The notes: generated by a model from the letters alone, not told the origin. Counted from the stretch's first letter, positions 18,805-27,024 are shown. The stretch: 32,749 nucleotides of DNA from JBDTCO01 sp039923495 (GCA_039923495.1 JBDTCO010000055.1:1-32749); one strand, 5' to 3'. Translations and numbers: made by a program.

Positions 18805-20595
18805 GTGGCCAGTCTGTCCGAGCAATTCGCGTCGCTTCTTCCGGTGCGCTACTCCCGCCTCTTCTGGGCGCAGTCGCGCGCGCGCATCCTCGTCATCAGC
18901 GTGTTCGCGGTTCTCGCGGGCTGGCTCGAGGCGCTCGGCATCGCCCTGCTGTTCCCGCTGTTCGGGTCGACGGGTAGCACCGGCAGCGACTCGCTCTCCC
19001 GCACGCTGTCGCGCGTGGTCGACCTGTTCCACGTGTCGCACACGCCCGCCGGTGTCCTGCCGCTCATCGTCACGCTGTTCGTCGGCAAGGGTGCGCTCTT
19101 GTACCTCGTGCACATCGGGCAGGTCCACGCCGCGGAGCAGATGACGCGCGTGCAGCGGCGTCGCCTGCTCTCGGCGCTCGGGCACGCGGACTTCCGCTAC
19201 CTCGCCGAGCAGAACGCAGGCTTCGCGGCGAACCTCGTCGTGAGCGAGGTGTCACGCGCAAGCCTCGGCCTCGTCTACTTCATCCGCACCATCGCGCCCG
19301 CGCTGAACGCGATGGTGCTCTTCACCGTCGTGGTCCTCATCGACTGGCGCCTCACCGCCGTGTGCGTCGGCATGGGCCTCGTCATGATCGGCTTCGTGCG
19401 CCTCACCGGCGGCGCGGCGCGGCGTCACTCGCGCGTCGCCTCCGACGACAGTTCGCGGATGTCGAGCCTCGTGGTCCAGACGTTTCAGGCCGCGAAGTAC
19501 CTTCGCGCCACGGCCGGCTTCGATGTGTTCGAGCGGCGTGTCGGCGATGCGTCGGAGCGCGTGCTCGTCGCGGAGCGCGGCTCGGGACGCGCGGGTGCCG
19601 TGCTCGTGGCGCTATCGCAGCCGGTCCTCATCATCTTTCTGTGCGGGCTCCTCTACTACCGCGCGGCCGTGCGCGGCGAGACGCTCGCTTCGCTGTTCGT
19701 GGTGCTCGTGTACTTCCTGCGCATCATGACGGAGCTCTTCATGCTGCAGACCTCGTGGCAGTCGTTCTGCTCGCACATGGGCAGCGTCGACGTGGTGGAC
19801 GACACGATCAAGGCGACCGAGGCGCGCGCCGAGGTCGGCGGCGGCGCCCCGTACACGGGCATCACCGAGGCGCTGCGATGCGATGCGCTGTCCTTCGAGT
19901 ACGAGGTCGGTCGCCCCGTCTTGCGCGAGGTCTCGCTCACGGTGCCGCGCTGCACGACGGTCGCGTTCGTCGGCGCATCGGGCTCCGGCAAGTCGACGCT
20001 CGTCGACCTCATGACCGGGACGTTGAAGCCGACCACCGGCGCCGTGCGCATCGACGAGCGTGCGCTGAGCGAGCTCGATCTCGCCGGCCTGCGTCGTCGG
20101 GTCGGGTACGTTCCGCAGGAGGCCATTGTGTTCGACGACACCATCGCCAACAACATCGCACTCTGGCGTCCCGGCATCGATCGAACCGGCGTCGAGGCTG
20201 CGGCGAAGAGCGCGCACGCGGCCGCATTCATCGAGGCGTTGCCGCTCCGCTACGACGCGCCGGTCGGTGATCGCGGCACGATGCTCTCGGGCGGACAGCG
20301 TCAGCGGCTCGCCATCGCACGCGAGCTCGTGAAGGCGCCGGACCTCCTCGTCCTGGACGAAGCCACGAGCGCGCTCGACTCCGAGTCGGAGCGCGCGATC
20401 CGCGCCAGCATCGACGAGCTGAAGGGCAAGATGACCATCCTCATCATCGCCCACCGACTCTCCACGATCCGGTCTGCCGACCGCATCTACGTGCTGGACG
20501 ATGGTCGCATCGCGGAGGAGGGGAGCTACGAAGAGCTGGTCGCCGCGGGCGGTCGCTTCACGAAGATGGTCGAGCTGCAGAGCCTCGGCGCATGA
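18805..20595 (+). CDS. ABC transporter, fused permease and ATPase (MsbA/PglK type)
   Basis: A 596-residue half-transporter acting as a homodimer. The N-terminal ~320 residues contain six membrane helices (first at about 29-52). The ATPase domain has Walker A GASGSGKST (about 390-398), the Q-loop VGYVPQEAIVFDDTI, signature LSGGQRQRLAIAR (494 on), Walker B LLVLDEATSALD (Asp518, Glu519) and the switch His in AHRLST. Such proteins flip lipid-linked oligosaccharides (PglK, WlaB) or lipid A (MsbA). Here, first in an operon with methyltransferases, a glycosyltransferase and an acyltransferase, flipping of a glycolipid intermediate is the likely job; peptide or drug export is less likely. GTG start; its stop overlaps the next gene (ATGA). 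Confidence 0.93.
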   Translation: MASLSEQFASLLPVRYSRLFWAQSRARILVISVFAVLAGWLEALGIALLFPLFGSTGSTGSDSLSRTLSRVVDLFHVSHTPAGVLPLIVTLFVGKGALLYLVHIGQVHAAEQMTRVQRRRLLSALGHADFRYLAEQNAGFAANLVVSEVSRASLGLVYFIRTIAPALNAMVLFTVVVLIDWRLTAVCVGMGLVMIGFVRLTGGAARRHSRVASDDSSRMSSLVVQTFQAAKYLRATAGFDVFERRVGDASERVLVAERGSGRAGAVLVALSQPVLIIFLCGLLYYRAAVRGETLASLFVVLVYFLRIMTELFMLQTSWQSFCSHMGSVDVVDDTIKATEARAEVGGGAPYTGITEALRCDALSFEYEVGRPVLREVSLTVPRCTTVAFVGASGSGKSTLVDLMTGTLKPTTGAVRIDERALSELDLAGLRRRVGYVPQEAIVFDDTIANNIALWRPGIDRTGVEAAAKSAHAAAFIEALPLRYDAPVGDRGTMLSGGQRQRLAIARELVKAPDLLVLDEATSALDSESERAIRASIDELKGKMTILIIAHRLSTIRSADRIYVLDDGRIAEEGSYEELVAAGGRFTKMVELQSLGA

Positions 20596-21413
20596 ACTCG
20601 CACACGTGCCCACTCTGCTCGACCCCCGCGCCCTGGCTCGCACAGCAGCGCCTGCTCGACCGTCACGACGTCGACTACTTCCAGTGCCCGGTGTGCGATC
20701 TGCTCTTCACGGAGCAGCCGCACTGGCTCGGGGAAGCCTACGCGGAGGCGATCTCGCGGCTCGACACGGGCGCTATCGCACGCAACCAGTTCTCGGCGCG
20801 ACTCACGCTGATCATCGCGTTCATCGCGCGCCTCGAGCGCAACGCGAACGCGCTCGACTTCGGAGCGGGGCACGGCGTCTTCGTGCGTATGATGCGCGAC
20901 CTGGGGTTCGACTTCCGCTGGTACGACAAGCACGCGGCGAACCTGTACGCCCTCGGGTTCGAAGGCGATCCGCGAGCCTCCCACGAGCTCGTGACCGCGT
21001 TCGAGGTCCTCGAGCACCTGGCCGATGTGCGTGGCGACCTCGAGCTCCTGTTCGGGTCCGCGCCGGCATACGTGCTCGTGGGCACGCTGCTGCACGACGG
21101 GCACCGTCCTGGCTGGTGGTACTATCTGCTCGACAGCGGACAGCACGTCGTCTTCTATTCGCGTCGCACGATGGCGCATATCGCGGACCGGTACGGATAC
21201 GAAGCGCTCGTCGGAGCGGAGCACACACTGTTTGTGCGGCGTGATCGTTCGGCTCCGCTGCGCAATGCGCTCCTGCGCCGCGTCGTCGAGCGAGCATCGA
21301 CGGCCGTGCTCGCGTCGTCGCTGCTGCCGCGTGGCGTCGTGGAGCGGCTCGCGGGCTTCGCGTCACGCGTGCAGACGGACTACCGATCCTTCGTCTCCGG
21401 TCGTGAGGAATGA
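20592..21413 (+). CDS. Class I methyltransferase with N-terminal zinc-binding cysteines
   Basis: A 273-residue protein. The N-terminus has CPLC (Cys6/Cys9) and CPVC (Cys32/Cys35), a four-cysteine zinc site as found in sugar C-methyltransferases and related enzymes. SAM motif I is ALDFGAGHGVFV (87-98). AFEVLEHLADVRGDLELLF is the typical Methyltransf_23-type post-I region. It lacks the long C-terminal domain of true NDP-sugar C-methyltransferases, and the ~70 C-terminal residues are unassigned. It overlaps the ABC gene and the next gene by four bases each, so translation is coupled. It probably methylates a sugar or a glycan end; the substrate is unknown. Confidence 0.87.
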   Translation: MNSHTCPLCSTPAPWLAQQRLLDRHDVDYFQCPVCDLLFTEQPHWLGEAYAEAISRLDTGAIARNQFSARLTLIIAFIARLERNANALDFGAGHGVFVRMMRDLGFDFRWYDKHAANLYALGFEGDPRASHELVTAFEVLEHLADVRGDLELLFGSAPAYVLVGTLLHDGHRPGWWYYLLDSGQHVVFYSRRTMAHIADRYGYEALVGAEHTLFVRRDRSAPLRNALLRRVVERASTAVLASSLLPRGVVERLAGFASRVQTDYRSFVSGREE

Positions 21414-22333
21414 GAGTGCCCAGCTTTCTGCAGCACGCGCAGCGTCTCCTCGGTCGCCTCGGATCCATCGAAGACCGACTGGATCGGGTCCAGCGCGCGG
21501 TCGCGCGGGTCGAGCTTCACCTGCAGGATCTGCGCGGGCTGACCGATCCGGTCGATCGAGAAATGCAGGCGTACTCCCAGTGGGGCGAGGACGGCATCCT
21601 GCAAGCGCTGGTCCGCAGGGTGCCGCTCGGTCGCAAGCGCTTCGTGGAGTTCGGCGTCGAGGACTATCGCGAGTCGAACACGCGCTTCTTGTTGCAGCAC
21701 GACAACTGGTCGGGCCTCGTCATGGACGGGTCGGCGAGCAACGTGGAGCGCATCGTGTCGGACGCGATCTCCTGGCGACAAGATCTCTCGGCGCGCTGCG
21801 CCTTCATCACGCGCGAGAACATCGATGGCCTGCTCACCGAAGCGGGCTACGACGGCGATCTCGATCTCCTCTCCATCGACGTCGACGGCAACGACTACTG
21901 GATCTGGGAAGCGGTGACCGTCGCGGCGCCGCGCATCGTGGTGGTCGAATACAACAGCGCCTTCGGTCCGAAGGCGACGTGCTCCATCCCCTACCGCGCA
22001 GACTTTCAGCGCACGAGCGCGCACTCCTCGAACCTCTACTTCGGCGCGTCGGTCGCTGCGTTCGAGCACCTCGCGACCAAGCGAGGCTATCGGCTGGTGT
22101 GTGGCAACCGCGCCGGGAACAACCTCTTCTTCGTACGAGAGGATCTGGCCGGCGACCTTCCTCGTCGTCGTGCCGCGGACGTCTGGGTTGCGTCCAGGTT
22201 CCGGGAGATGCGCGATGAGCGCGGCGCGCTCCTGTACACCCGCGCGGAGGAGGGCAGGCGTGCGATCGAAGGGCAACGGGTCGTCGATGTCGTGACCGGA
22301 GAGAGCCACGCCCTCGGCGAGATCCTCGAATGA
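21410..22333 (+). CDS. FkbM-like / Rossmann-type conserved protein of glycan loci
   Basis: A 307-residue protein. Residues ~18-43 form a heptad-like helix (IEDRLDRVQRAVARVELHL). Then come YSQWGEDGIL (55-64), FVEFGVEDYRESNT (78-91), SGLVMDGSASN, and LDLLSIDVDGNDYWIW (151-166), followed by VVEYNSAFGP. The pattern E-F-G near the start of a Rossmann fold plus SIDVDGND is reminiscent of FkbM-type methyltransferases (O-methylation of sugars or polyketides), but the classic motif I is not exact and I cannot name a characterised member. Four-base overlaps on both sides fix it in the operon. A methyltransferase is the leading hypothesis. Confidence 0.8.
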   Translation: MRVPSFLQHAQRLLGRLGSIEDRLDRVQRAVARVELHLQDLRGLTDPVDREMQAYSQWGEDGILQALVRRVPLGRKRFVEFGVEDYRESNTRFLLQHDNWSGLVMDGSASNVERIVSDAISWRQDLSARCAFITRENIDGLLTEAGYDGDLDLLSIDVDGNDYWIWEAVTVAAPRIVVVEYNSAFGPKATCSIPYRADFQRTSAHSSNLYFGASVAAFEHLATKRGYRLVCGNRAGNNLFFVREDLAGDLPRRRAADVWVASRFREMRDERGALLYTRAEEGRRAIEGQRVVDVVTGESHALGEILE

Positions 22334-23268
22334 CCGCAGCCCCGCTCGAGGTTCCCGTCGCGCTGCTGGTCTTCAATCGCCCCGATCTGACCGCGAAGGT
22401 CTTCGCACAGGTCCGTGCCGCGGCGCCGCGGCGCCTGTTCGTGATCGCCGATGGCCCGCGTACCGAGGCGGAGCGCGCGACCTGCCTGGCGGTGCGCGCC
22501 GAGATCAACGTCGACTGGCCTTGCGAGGTCTCGACGCTCTACGCCGACACGAACCTCGGGTGCCAGGCGCGACCCGCGTCGGGGATCGACTGGGTCTTCT
22601 CGCACTGCGAGGAGGCGATCTTTCTCGAGGACGATTGCGTGCCCTCGCCGGCGTTCTTCCGCTACTGCGGCACGCTGCTCGAGCGCTACCGCGCCGACGA
22701 GCGCGTGATGTGCATCGGGGGGACGAGCCTGTTTCCCGGGGCGCCGCGACCAGACGAGAGCTACTACTTCTCGCGCTACGGCACGACGTGGGGCTGGGCC
22801 ACGTGGAGGCGCGCGTGGCTCCACTTCGATGTCGGCATGAGCGATTGGCCTCGCTTCAAGCGCGCGCGCGGCATGCGCGACGTCTTCGAGTCGCGCGAGG
22901 AGCGCTGGTTCTGGACCGCCCTGTTCGATGCGCAGTACGAGGGGCGCATCGTGGCGTGGGACTATGCGTGGTTCTTCGCGCGGCTCGCGAACGGCGGGCT
23001 CTCCACGGGCCCGTACACGAACCTCGTCGCCAATCTCGGCTTTCGCGCCGACGCGACGAACACCGCGCGCATGCCGGCGCTCTTCGAGCGCGCATGCGTT
23101 GCGCACGACGAGTGGACCGTGGCACACCCATCGCACGTGCTGCCCAACCGGGACGTCGATGCATTCAACCTGCACGCCGTGTTCAACCCGCGCGGGATGA
23201 CCGGCGTCGCGATGAGCCACGTGCGCCGCCTCATCGAGGACGTCCTGCCGAGGCGCGCGCGCTCGTGA
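22330..23268 (+). CDS. GT-A-fold glycosyltransferase (family 2-like)
   Basis: A 312-residue protein beginning VPVALLVFNRPDLTAKVFAQV, the entry strand of a GT-A fold. It continues with FVIADGPRT, NLGCQARPASGIDWVF, and the acidic metal site AIFLEDDCVPSPAFF (around residues 97-111). YGTTWGWATWRRAW is typical of the group of putative sugar nucleotidyl/glycosyl transferases formerly called hemolysin-like or HlpA-like in polysaccharide loci. It lies between the FkbM-like and acyltransferase genes with four-base overlaps. It is likely to add a sugar; donor unknown. Confidence 0.85.
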   Translation: MTAAPLEVPVALLVFNRPDLTAKVFAQVRAAAPRRLFVIADGPRTEAERATCLAVRAEINVDWPCEVSTLYADTNLGCQARPASGIDWVFSHCEEAIFLEDDCVPSPAFFRYCGTLLERYRADERVMCIGGTSLFPGAPRPDESYYFSRYGTTWGWATWRRAWLHFDVGMSDWPRFKRARGMRDVFESREERWFWTALFDAQYEGRIVAWDYAWFFARLANGGLSTGPYTNLVANLGFRADATNTARMPALFERACVAHDEWTVAHPSHVLPNRDVDAFNLHAVFNPRGMTGVAMSHVRRLIEDVLPRRARS

Positions 23269-23879
23269 GTCCGCTGCGTCGGTTGCTGGCGCGTGGCTGG
23301 TTCGTCGTCGAACGGCGCGCGCATGGCCTCCTCGGTGACGCGCGCCAGTGGCTGCTCGGCGGGCTCGCGTCGATCGATGACACGGCGACGCTCCATCTCA
23401 GCGCGCGGATCGAGCCGTTCTCCGGGGACCCGACCTCGATCGTCGTCGGGGCGAACACCCATGTCCTTGGCCAGCTGCTGACCACCGCCCATGGTGGGCG
23501 CATCGTCATCGGGCAGTGGGGCTACATCGGCGAGGGCTCGCGCATCTGGTCCGCCGAAGCGGTCGTGATCGGAGACCGCGTGCTCATCTCGCACGGCTGC
23601 GAGATCCACGACTGGGACGCGCACCCGCTCGACGCCGTGGCGCGCCATGCGCAGTACCGCCACATCGTCGAGCACGGGCATCCGACGCACGACTTCGGCT
23701 CGCGCGCTGCGGCAATTCACATCGGCGACGACGCGTGGATCGGCTTCGGCGCCACCATCGGCAAGGGCGTCACCATCGGCAAGGGCAGCGTCATCGCGGC
23801 GCGCTCGCTCGTGCTCGAGGACGTGCCACCGCGCACGCTGGTGGGCGGGTCACCCGCGCGCGTAATTCGTTCGCTTTAG
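23265..23879 (+). CDS. Left-handed beta-helix (hexapeptide repeat) O-acetyltransferase
   Basis: A 204-residue acyltransferase of the WbbJ/maltose acetyltransferase kind, normally using acetyl-CoA to decorate sugars. Hexapeptide repeats run through IVIGQWGYIGEGSRIW, VVIGDRVLISHGCEI, and at the C-terminus IHIGDDAWIGFGATIGKGVTIGKGSVIAARS. The loop HGCEIHDWDAHPLD carries the catalytic histidine region. GGSPARVIR is the usual C-terminal signature. GTG 23265 overlaps the preceding stop (GTGA); the frame is open far upstream, but those residues are shadow of the glycosyltransferase. It is the last gene of the 18805-23879 operon. Confidence 0.92.
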   Translation: MSPLRRLLARGWFVVERRAHGLLGDARQWLLGGLASIDDTATLHLSARIEPFSGDPTSIVVGANTHVLGQLLTTAHGGRIVIGQWGYIGEGSRIWSAEAVVIGDRVLISHGCEIHDWDAHPLDAVARHAQYRHIVEHGHPTHDFGSRAAAIHIGDDAWIGFGATIGKGVTIGKGSVIAARSLVLEDVPPRTLVGGSPARVIRSL

Positions 23880-23903
23880 CCTCGGCGGCGGCCCGGGTAT
23901 GCT
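23875..23903 (+). promoter_or_regulatory. Putative promoter of the cupin/cytochrome operon
   Basis: TTTAGC (23875-23880), a 17-base spacer and TATGCT (23898-23903). The -10-like box sits in GGGTATGCTCCCG, nearly the same string as upstream of 27025, and ends ten bases before GTG 23914. The -35 overlaps the stop codon of the acyltransferase gene. Confidence 0.42.
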
Positions 23904-23913
23904 CCCGACCGCC

Positions 23914-24387
23914 GTGTCCGCCTCCCGCCTCGAACAGCTGCGAAACTCCCTCCGCCTCGTCCCGCACCCGGAGGGAGGCTATTACCGCGAGCACTACCGC
24001 GCGCCTTCCGAGGCCGGCGCCCGCTCCGTCGGCACCGCGATCTTCTACCTGCTGGCCGACGGGGAGTTCTCGGCGTGGCACCGCGTCGATCAGGACGAGC
24101 TGTGGCACTGGTACGAGGGCGCGCCGCTCGAGCTGCACCTCCTCGACGACAGCGGCTATCGCGTCGAGCGCCTCGGCCCCGTTGGTGACGGCGGCATTCC
24201 TTGTCATGTCGTCCCCGCCCGCACGTGGCAGGCCGCGCGCCCCATCTCCGGGTACACGCTCGCCGGCAACACCGTCTCGCCGGCGTTCTCCTTCGATGAC
24301 TGGGCCATCGCCGACGCCGCCACCCGCGCAGCGCTCGCCGCGCGCTGGCCCGAGGCACGCCGCGCGCTCGACGAGCTCGGCGGCTGA
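23914..24387 (+). CDS. Cupin_5 (DUF985) family protein
   Basis: A 157-residue cupin. The family hallmarks are in order: LVPHPEGGYYREHYRAP near the N-terminus, SAWHRVDQDELWHWYEGAPLELHLL, HVVPARTWQAARPIS, and the closing SPAFSFDDWAIAD. Members bind a small ligand or metal in a beta barrel; their reaction is not established, though sugar epimerase-like fold relatives exist. GTG 23914 is chosen over an in-frame ATG at 23899 because the ATG lies within the TATGCT promoter hexamer and the family usually begins a few residues before PHPEGG. Two bases separate it from the next gene, so it probably leads the operon. Confidence 0.92.
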   Translation: MSASRLEQLRNSLRLVPHPEGGYYREHYRAPSEAGARSVGTAIFYLLADGEFSAWHRVDQDELWHWYEGAPLELHLLDDSGYRVERLGPVGDGGIPCHVVPARTWQAARPISGYTLAGNTVSPAFSFDDWAIADAATRAALAARWPEARRALDELGG

Positions 24388-24389
24388 GC

Positions 24390-25037
24390 ATGCTCGAGGC
24401 GGCGTACCAGAGCGCCTGGCAGCAGCCGGGCATCGCGTTCGTCGGCGCGGTCCCGGTCCTCGTACTCGCGCTACTCGGCAGCACACGACGCCGCGCCTTC
24501 ACCATCCTCTTCGTCGCGCTCGAGCTCGAGATCCTGCTCGATGCCTGGCTCACCGGGCCCCTGTCCCCGCTGTCCGCGCCGCACGTCACGCTCGCGGTGA
24601 GCCTCTTCATCGTGCTCGGCGATCTCCGCTGGTTCTACCTGGTCGAGCGACAGCTCCACGCCTCCAGGGAGCGCGCGTGGCTCTCTGCGATCTCGCTCTC
24701 GCTCGTGCTGCCGTTCTGCGTGGGGCTCGCGCACGAGCTCGCGCCGGCGCGCTTCTCCGGCACGCTCTTCTTCCTCGTCTACGAGGCGCTGTTCGTCGGC
24801 TGGGCGCTCGTCATCGCGCGGGTGAAGCTCGCGCGGCTCGACGGGGATCGAGCGCGCTACGTCCGTCGGCTCACCGCGCTCGTCGTCGCGCAGTACGCGC
24901 TGTGGGCCACCGCGGACGCGCTCATCCTCTTGCACCACGACGTGGGCTGGCTGCTCCGCCTCGTCCCGAACGCGCTGTACTACGTCGCCTTCGTTCCCGT
25001 CGCGACGATGCGCGTCCCCGACGACGTGCGGGCATGA
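24390..25037 (+). CDS. Seven-helix membrane protein of unknown function
   Basis: A 215-residue hydrophobic protein with seven predicted helices (about 15-31, 37-55, 66-87, 92-113, 123-142, 158-178 and 187-207). Charged or polar positions inside helices include ELEILLD, GDLRWF and HEL, which could bind a cofactor or protons. I recognise no named family. It overlaps the following cytochrome c lipoprotein gene by four bases (ATGA). A membrane partner for that cytochrome, for example a quinol- or haem-interacting subunit, is a possibility based only on context. Confidence 0.8.
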   Translation: MLEAAYQSAWQQPGIAFVGAVPVLVLALLGSTRRRAFTILFVALELEILLDAWLTGPLSPLSAPHVTLAVSLFIVLGDLRWFYLVERQLHASRERAWLSAISLSLVLPFCVGLAHELAPARFSGTLFFLVYEALFVGWALVIARVKLARLDGDRARYVRRLTALVVAQYALWATADALILLHHDVGWLLRLVPNALYYVAFVPVATMRVPDDVRA

Positions 25038-25864
25038 GGCTTTTGCCACTCCTCGTGCCGCTGATCGTCGCTTGCAACGCATCGCCGCGCGCATCGGCGC
25101 TGCCCGAGCGCGACGCGCAGCTGCACTTCACCGACTCGCTCACCGGCACCGAACACACAGCCCAGAAGCGTACGCTCGCCGAGCGGTACGGCCTCTCGCT
25201 CGTCACCGGCTTCGATCCGTACTACCAGCGCGAGCGTCGCTTCTTTGCCGTGCCGATGGCACGTGTGCTCACGGACGCGTTCCCCGGCGTCGACCTCGCC
25301 CGCGCCAATCTCGTGCTCCGTGCGCGAGACGGCTATGCGGTCCCGATGGTCGGTGCCCGGCTCCTCGATGGCACCGCGTGGCTCGCGCTCGCGGACGCCG
25401 AGCATGTCGGGAGCTGGGACGTGATCGGTCCGCGACGCGCCGATCCCGCGCCGTTCTACCTCGTGTGGAGTGGGCCCGATCGCGCGGATCTCGAGCGCTT
25501 CCCCCGGCCGTGGGCGCTCGAGCGCATCGAGCACACGCGCTTCGAGGTGCTCTATTCGCACACCGTCCCGACGAGCGGCAGCCGGGAAGCGCAGCACGGC
25601 TACGAGCTGTTCCGCGTGGCCTGTATCGCGTGTCACGCCGTGAACCGCGAGGGCGGTCGCATCGGACCAGAGCTGAACGTCCCGCAGAGCATCGTCGAGT
25701 ACCGGCCTCGCGAGCAGATCCGTGCCTACATCCGCGACCCGCTGACGTTCCGCTACGGCGCGATGCCGGCGCACCCCGAGCTCACCGAGGCCGACCTCGA
25801 CGCGCTGCTCGCGTACTTCGACGACATGCGCTCGCACAAGTTCGATCCGGAGCGCGCGAAGTGA
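25034..25864 (+). CDS. Monohaem cytochrome c lipoprotein
   Basis: A 276-residue exported protein. The N-terminus MRLLPLLVPLIVACNA is a lipoprotein signal with lipobox IVAC (Cys14). A single haem c site CIACH is at 197-201, and the likely axial methionine is Met244 in GAMPAHPELT, so the last ~90 residues form a class I cytochrome c domain. The middle region (about 30-180) has LRARDGYAVPM and FPRPWALERIE, faintly like the small molybdopterin-oxidoreductase-type fold, but without a clear cofactor cysteine; this is weak. The start ATG overlaps the membrane protein stop, and the end overlaps the next gene (GTGA). It probably passes electrons on the outer face of a membrane; partner unknown. Confidence 0.88.
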   Translation: MRLLPLLVPLIVACNASPRASALPERDAQLHFTDSLTGTEHTAQKRTLAERYGLSLVTGFDPYYQRERRFFAVPMARVLTDAFPGVDLARANLVLRARDGYAVPMVGARLLDGTAWLALADAEHVGSWDVIGPRRADPAPFYLVWSGPDRADLERFPRPWALERIEHTRFEVLYSHTVPTSGSREAQHGYELFRVACIACHAVNREGGRIGPELNVPQSIVEYRPREQIRAYIRDPLTFRYGAMPAHPELTEADLDALLAYFDDMRSHKFDPERAK

Positions 25865-26832
25865 GCGGCATCGACCTCCTCGCCGAGCGAATCGGCACGA
25901 TCCCGGCGATGCTCACGATGGCGGTCGCGATCCCGCTGCCCGACGGCATCGAACGCCTCGCCGCGATGGACCGCGTCGTCGTCACCGGGGGTGGCATGTC
26001 GGAGGGCCCCGCGCGCGTGCTCGTGGCGCTCCTTCTGCGTGCCGGCCGTCACGCGACGTTCGTCTCGCAGAGCCGCTTCGTCGACTGGCCCGAGCCGCCG
26101 GCGCCGAGGACCGCGCTCGTGCTGTTCTCGCAGGGGCTGGCACCGAACGCGCGCTTGCCGCTGCCGTACGCGCGCGGCTTCGGCACGTCGCTGCTGGTCA
26201 CGTCGGTCAGCGAGGCAGGAGGCGTGGCGATGGTGTGGACGCTGCCGCCCGCGTGCGAGGATCGGCTGCTGCTGCGAGTCGTTGGACCGTCGGTGGCGCT
26301 GTGTGCCGCGGTGCGGATCGCGCACGCGGTCACGGGGCGAAGCGAGGACCTCTCGGTGCTCCCGGGTGTCGTTGCGCGCAGGCTCGCCGAGCCCGCGCCG
26401 GACCTCTTCGGCGCATCACGCCGACCGCTCGCGCTCGTCGTCGACGACCGCCTGATCGACGTGGCGATGCCGCTGCGCTGGAAGCTGCTCGAGGGGCTGC
26501 GCGTCAACGATCCGCCGGTCTGGGACGTGCTGCAGGTCGCGCACGGACCGCTGCAGTCCTTCTACGAGCACGAGACGACGCTGCTCGTCGTTCGAGGCGC
26601 CCCCGCGCGGCACGCCGGCTTGTACGACGGGCTGAGGAGCGTGCTCGTGCCGGGCCGGCACCGCGTGGTGGAGCTCGACGCCACGCTCGAGGGGGACGCC
26701 GCCATCGTGGAGCTCGACGTCGCACTCGATGCAGCGCTGCTCGCGACTTTGCGTCATCATCCGGTCACGCTCGACGACTGGCCGAGCCGTGGCCTCGATG
26801 GTCCCCTTTACGACGTGAGGCCGAAGACATGA
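25861..26832 (+). CDS. SIS-domain-like protein (phosphosugar-binding fold)
   Basis: A 323-residue soluble protein. Residues ~35-110 look like a SIS domain: DRVVVTGGGMSEGPARVLVALLL, a strand and loop with TFVSQSRFVDW, then ALVLFSQGLAPNARLPL, which corresponds to the serine-rich phosphosugar loop but lacks its usual SxSGxT form. A second half (from RPLALVVDDRLIDVAMPLRWKLLEGL) may be a second SIS domain. SIS proteins isomerise or sense phosphosugars. Finding one translationally coupled to a cytochrome c gene (GTGA) and a micro-membrane protein (ATGA) is unusual. The family call is tentative; the gene itself is well supported. Confidence 0.7.
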   Translation: MSGIDLLAERIGTIPAMLTMAVAIPLPDGIERLAAMDRVVVTGGGMSEGPARVLVALLLRAGRHATFVSQSRFVDWPEPPAPRTALVLFSQGLAPNARLPLPYARGFGTSLLVTSVSEAGGVAMVWTLPPACEDRLLLRVVGPSVALCAAVRIAHAVTGRSEDLSVLPGVVARRLAEPAPDLFGASRRPLALVVDDRLIDVAMPLRWKLLEGLRVNDPPVWDVLQVAHGPLQSFYEHETTLLVVRGAPARHAGLYDGLRSVLVPGRHRVVELDATLEGDAAIVELDVALDAALLATLRHHPVTLDDWPSRGLDGPLYDVRPKT

Positions 26833-26945
26833 GTGGTGACCCGAACAAGCTCGAATCCCCGCGCCTCTGGATCTACGTCGTCATGATCGTCGGCGGCATG
26901 ATCTGGGGCACGTGGTTCATCTACAAGACGGTCCACGCCGGCTGA
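26829..26945 (+). CDS. 38-residue single-helix membrane protein
   Basis: A micro-protein with a polar N-terminus (MSGDPNKLESPR), one membrane helix (about residues 13-33, rich in Gly, Trp and Met) and a short basic tail (YKTVHAG). The ATG overlaps the stop of the SIS-like gene (ATGA), which makes translation plausible despite the size. Small one-helix subunits often accompany respiratory complexes (for example CcoQ or CydX); here the upstream cytochrome c and seven-helix protein make a similar structural role a reasonable guess. No family recognised. Confidence 0.65.
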   Translation: MSGDPNKLESPRLWIYVVMIVGGMIWGTWFIYKTVHAG

Positions 26946-27012
26946 TGCGCGCGTTGCTCGTGCGGGTTGCCTCGTCGTCGCTCGTCACCATCGTCCCGTA
27001 GGCCGCATGGGC

Positions 27013-27018
27013 TATGCT
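27013..27018 (+). promoter_or_regulatory. -10-like box TATGCT before the lipoprotein gene
   Basis: TATGCT ends six bases before ATG 27025, the spacing at which transcription would start on the A of the start codon (leaderless). It is embedded in GGGCTATGCTCCCGCC, closely matching the string at 23896-23910. No -35 box is convincing. Confidence 0.4.
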
Positions 27019-27024
27019 CCCGCC

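Noticed and set aside
23516..25033. Upstream extension of the cytochrome c frame, giving a 782-codon open frame
   Set aside because: The extension is arginine-rich shadow of the acyltransferase, cupin and membrane genes. The lipoprotein signal starting at ATG 25034 is clearly the true N-terminus.
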